A stretch of 64,000 nt of DNA from Bryopsis sp. KO-2023 (Eukaryota > Chlorophyta > Ulvophyceae > Bryopsidales > Bryopsidaceae), in NCBI GenBank assembly GCA_030272585.1, contig BSYQ01000001.1:5332001-5396000 (forward strand). The letters are read 5' to 3'. Numbering within the stretch: the stretch's first letter is position 1; every line of letters starts with the position of its first letter. Made by a program: the position numbers and the translations under genes. The notes under the pieces were generated by a model, which worked only from the letters and a program-made list of their open reading frames with translations, was not told the origin of the DNA and searched no databases. Below are positions 60,422 to 64,000 of this stretch, in pieces.

Positions 60422-63400
60422 ATGGCAAGCATGAGGCTACCTGCTCACGACGAAATCGAGTCCGGTGAACAACGCGACGCGAAAGAGGGAGAAAGGGTGG
60501 TCGCGGGACGAGCTGGCAGTGTTTTGATCCAGAACACAATCCTGAAGGCTGACCACTTCCCAGGTGGGTGTCTTTTCACCCATGCACTCGCCTGTTCGAA
60601 CGCAGTCGCTTTTACTCCCGTTTGCCTTTGTCCAGCGACACGGTTTCCATGCTCATTGTCCTCGTCAGGTTCAGTTTTTCGAATCCTTTTCCTTTCCAGC
60701 CTCACGTTCGTTGTTGATCCTCGTCACAGGTTGTCAAAACAAAAAGCTGATCCCGAACATCGACGGAGCTCCTAATTTTCGACAGGTGGGTTTCTTAGGG
60801 TTTTTTCTTGTTTCGCATGCTGTTTTTTTCTTACTTTTCGAAGTCGTTCGTCCTTCCTCACCAACATGGTCGGAAACTGGTGGTGAAAACCCGGAACGTC
60901 GGTGTAGATTCTTCCACGGAAAACGAAAACTTAGTGATCCTGTGGTTCTTTTAATTCCCTTTCCACTCTGGACGCACGAGAAAACGAAAAAAGGCGTCGA
61001 ACGTTTCTTAGAAACAAAAAACCCAAAAACGGACCCTAGTCTCCCTTTTTTTCTGTGGGTTATCCCATAAATTCGTTCGTCACTCTGTGATCTCTCGCGA
61101 TGGAAGGACGTCAATGGGAGAGAATCAACAATCGCTTCCCTGGGTGGACGCCTTGAGCCCAAACAAAAGAAGTGACGTTTTCCCTCTGGCTTTGGCGAAC
61201 AGAAGCTCCAGTCACACGCTTGGCCGAAACGGATTGACTCCGAAAACAGGTTTTTCTTCAAGACCTTTTCCAGTTTGCTCAACTGAACTGATGGCTTGAG
61301 GGAAGGGGGGGCTACTCAAATTAGTAATCAGTTACTTGATCCGATCTCCAAATGGATTCTCGAAAAATAAAAAAAAAATGAATCACTTGACTCAGAGATG
61401 CTGATCAAGCTTCTGTGGTTTTCTAAGGTGGAAGACCTGCCTGTCTATGGCGTTGCTGTTCCGACTGTGGTTGGCCTCAGAATTGTGTTGGACATTGTTG
61501 GAGCTGATAGAGGTGACTAATATAGGAATAATTTTCGATTTTCGATTTTTGTACCCAGACAGACAGAAAACACCAGAAAAAAAACTCAAAACCCTGAACT
61601 GTTTGGTGGTCAGGCAACCTCCAGCCATAACAAGGAATTTTCTGTAGAAAATATCGAGAAATGCTCTGCTGATGTTGGAGTTCTTGCTGTTTGTGCAAGA
61701 AGTCGATTTCTTTAAACTGTGAATCTTTTTCAAGAACATTGCAAGGGGAAGAAGGAGGCGGAAAGTTATTGAAGAATCGTTTTTCCTTTTGGAATTTCCA
61801 GGTCAACGGAAAGTCCTGTGGCACAACATGAGGGAAGAACCTTTGATCTATGTGAATGGAAAACCTTATGTTGTGAGGGAGGCCGATCAACCTTTCGCCA
61901 ATCTGGAGTACACAGGTTTGTGGGCAGCAAATGACCGAAGCAACTTTTTCTTTGGCACATACTGTATTCCTATCCAGGATTCTAAGAAGAAAAGAGCAAA
62001 AATGATGCAAGAAAACATGAACAGGATAAAACTAGAGGTTGGGCGAAATAACATGAATAGACAAACCAAGTTGGATTTTCCAACTCAAATTATCTTTGTT
62101 TGTGTAGGGATTGATCGAACCCGTGTCGAGGAGATGGAAAATAGGCTGAAGGAAGATGTGCTACGAGAGGTGCTCCACCGTGTTCTGCAGACATATTCCT
62201 CTATTGTTATATTTCGTTAAATGCTGTTAGGAAAAGAAATGTTAAGAAGAACCCCCCTGGGAAGATTCAGGTAGGAATGAGGGATGCTCATTCTTTTTTG
62301 TGTCCTTGGTTTGCTTGCAGGCTGAGCTGTACAACGGCAGGATTCTCCTTGCGGGGGAAAACGATGATTACGAGGTGGTGGAGTTTTGGGCGGATGTGAC
62401 GGAATCGTCCATTCAGACTCCCCAAGAAGTCATCGCACAGATGATTGGTGGGTTCTGGACGGATTTGCACTTTCAAAGCAGTAGACGAAACAATTGATTT
62501 CTGCGACCGAAACGGAACAAATAAGAACCCCTGGAGAGTGAGTCTGTGGTGGTGCTGGTGAGTGTTTTTGTGTTTGCTAATGTTTGGTTGTTTTTGTGTA
62601 TAGATGCGGGATATGATGTGGACTACTTGAGGGTGCCAGTAACGGATGAAAAAGCTCCAAAGGAGGTCGACTGCGAGCAGCTCATTGAGAGGTGTTGGAA
62701 TCCTCCAGAAGGTGCAGCTCTCATGTTCAATTGCCAGGTATGCACTTTCATGACTCAGCTTCCTTGACCGGGTGATTTGACCGGCACTTGTCCATCCCGG
62801 TGTTAAATCGGGTGCACTTCATGGAAAAGGTTGGCATCCATCGAGATTCAAACCTGGGGTCACAGCTGAATGCGTTTGTGTCTGACCCCAAGGATAGCCC
62901 CCCCCCCCCAGCTCCTTATGGTTTGTAAGGGGTATCGGGTGCAGTCGTGTGAATTCATATTGAAAATGGATTGTGGCGTGTGTAGATGGGAAGAGGGCGC
63001 ACGACGACAGGGATGATAATAGCATCTCTTTTGCAGTTATGGCGGATGGGTGCCCTGTCAGGAAATGGACCTATCCCAGGGGGTATTGTTTTTGAATAAC
63101 TCTTGGTTTGGAAGCTTCTTACAGGAGTTGTCAAGACATATGATCCGGACCTCATTTCTGAAATTCGTGTTCCAAAATATGAGCCTAAAAAAATGCAGAG
63201 CAATTAGCATTTTGATTTTCTTTCCTCTTTGCCAGAGGGGGAAGGGGAGGGGGGAGTTCGCTTTTTTCCAATGCTTTTGAATAGGGAAAGAAATTTCCTG
63301 CTCTACAATTGACACCATGATTGTTCGTGTTGTTAGCTTCCTTGCCACGATGGTTCAGACCCTGCACTCCTGACGCTCAGAATGGCTCTTCGAATTCGAC

Positions 63401-64000
63401 CATTCTGAAATCAGGGATGTACGGTGTGGTGCGGAGCCTGTTGCGAATGTTATCCAGGGGCAAAGAGGGAAAGCACGTGTTGGATTCGGTCATCGACGCC
63501 TGCAGTGCGATGCAAAATCTGAGAGAAGCCATCGTCACCTACAGGGACAGGATGTCAGCCGAGCACAACGAGCGAAAGAGAAATTCACTCTTGAGGATAT
63601 GTCTGGTACAGTCACCATTGACACTTGCACCTATCACCTGTATTTTCTTCATCTTACATTTTTTTACCCACCTATTTTTTTGAAATTATGTATTTCTGGG
63701 CTGCCCCCTAGAGCGTGTAATGCTTTCATTGAAAGACAATAAAAGAAAAAACTGTCATTGGATTCGCCACTGTATTGTGAAGGAGGGGGTTGTGTCAAAT
63801 GTTGGTGGTAACTGGTTCGGAAAATGTCCATAATTATGGTGGTGAGATGTTTTTGTTTTTTTTTTCGTGGGGTGAATTACAGGAATATCTTGAAAGGTAC
63901 TGCGTTTTGATTGCCTTCACGTCTTACCTAGCCCATCCAAGGTTCGACCCATCCTCTCCAAATTTCATTGGCTTTCTTGACTACATGAAGATGCGACCCG
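60422..64000 (+). CDS. Paladin-like PTP/phytase-type phosphatase, 5' part (runs off the window)
   Basis: Exons 60422-60563, 60730-60785, 61428-61512, 61802-61915, 62108-62169, 62321-62447, 62604-62737, 62986-63082, 63415-63605 and 63883-64000 keep phase throughout. The N-terminus reads GRAGSVLIQNTILKADHFPG then NIDGAPNFRQ, the paladin signature. The first phosphatase domain carries REEPLIYVNGKPYVVRE and the Cys-x5-Arg P-loop CQMGRGRTTTG (Cys239, Arg245), split by an intron after FNCQ. A segment after it (DACSAMQNLREAIVTYR, then EYLERYCVLIAF) also matches the family. Paladins carry repeated domains, so much of the gene lies right of the window. The family is related to bacterial PTP-like phytases; the animal member has been linked to phosphoinositide dephosphorylation. 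The substrate here is unknown. Confidence 0.88.

Noticed and set aside
1-64000. CRISPR arrays, operons, prokaryotic promoters, rRNA and complete tRNA genes
   Set aside because: None seen; the DNA is eukaryotic with spliceosomal introns throughout.

Overview
The window is nuclear DNA of a photosynthetic eukaryote with short GT-AG introns. The 5-enolpyruvylshikimate-3-phosphate synthase is of the plant type with a plastid-like leader. There are also a plant-type PP7 phosphatase, a tandem-domain Cpn10 co-chaperonin of the plastid CPN20/21 kind, a class 2 dihydroorotate dehydrogenase and a multi-cyclic-nucleotide-binding-domain protein kinase. A primary-plastid green alga, perhaps an early-branching streptophyte flagellate, fits best. 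This is inference from gene families, not a species identification.

Layout. Positions 1-9.7 kb are transposon: a Ty3/gypsy chromovirus whose gag-pol frame is split by a younger 4,021-bp non-coding LTR element with identical LTRs and a perfect 5-bp target duplication. Positions 9.9-15.1 kb hold a tandem duplication. The right copy is an intact seven-exon gene predicted to make a secreted ankyrin plus double PAN/Apple protein. The left copy lacks the first exon and has a frameshift. About 15.2-27.0 kb is gene-poor, homopolymer-rich, strongly strand-asymmetric DNA ending at the stop codon of the kinase gene.

From 27 kb on the window is gene-dense. Minus strand: PKG-like kinase (27050-33609), proteinase-K-type subtilase (35023-40614), Hpc2/ubinuclein-type HIR subunit (43879-47607) and CPN20 (48410-50930). 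Plus strand: intronless PP7 (41164-42750), dihydroorotate dehydrogenase (52284-55825), EPSP synthase (56304-59239) and the 5' part of a paladin/PTP-like phosphatase that runs off the right end (60422-64000). Subtilase/PP7 and CPN20/DHODH are head-to-head pairs; PP7 and the HIR subunit converge.

Exon models were assembled by hand from GT-AG sites. Every multi-exon model listed keeps phase at all junctions and sums to a multiple of three, which is strong internal support. The DHODH 5' end and one EPSP synthase donor remain ambiguous. The genes do not form one pathway; DHODH (pyrimidines) and EPSP synthase (shikimate) are adjacent housekeeping biosynthetic genes, and CPN20 and EPSP synthase both point to a plastid.
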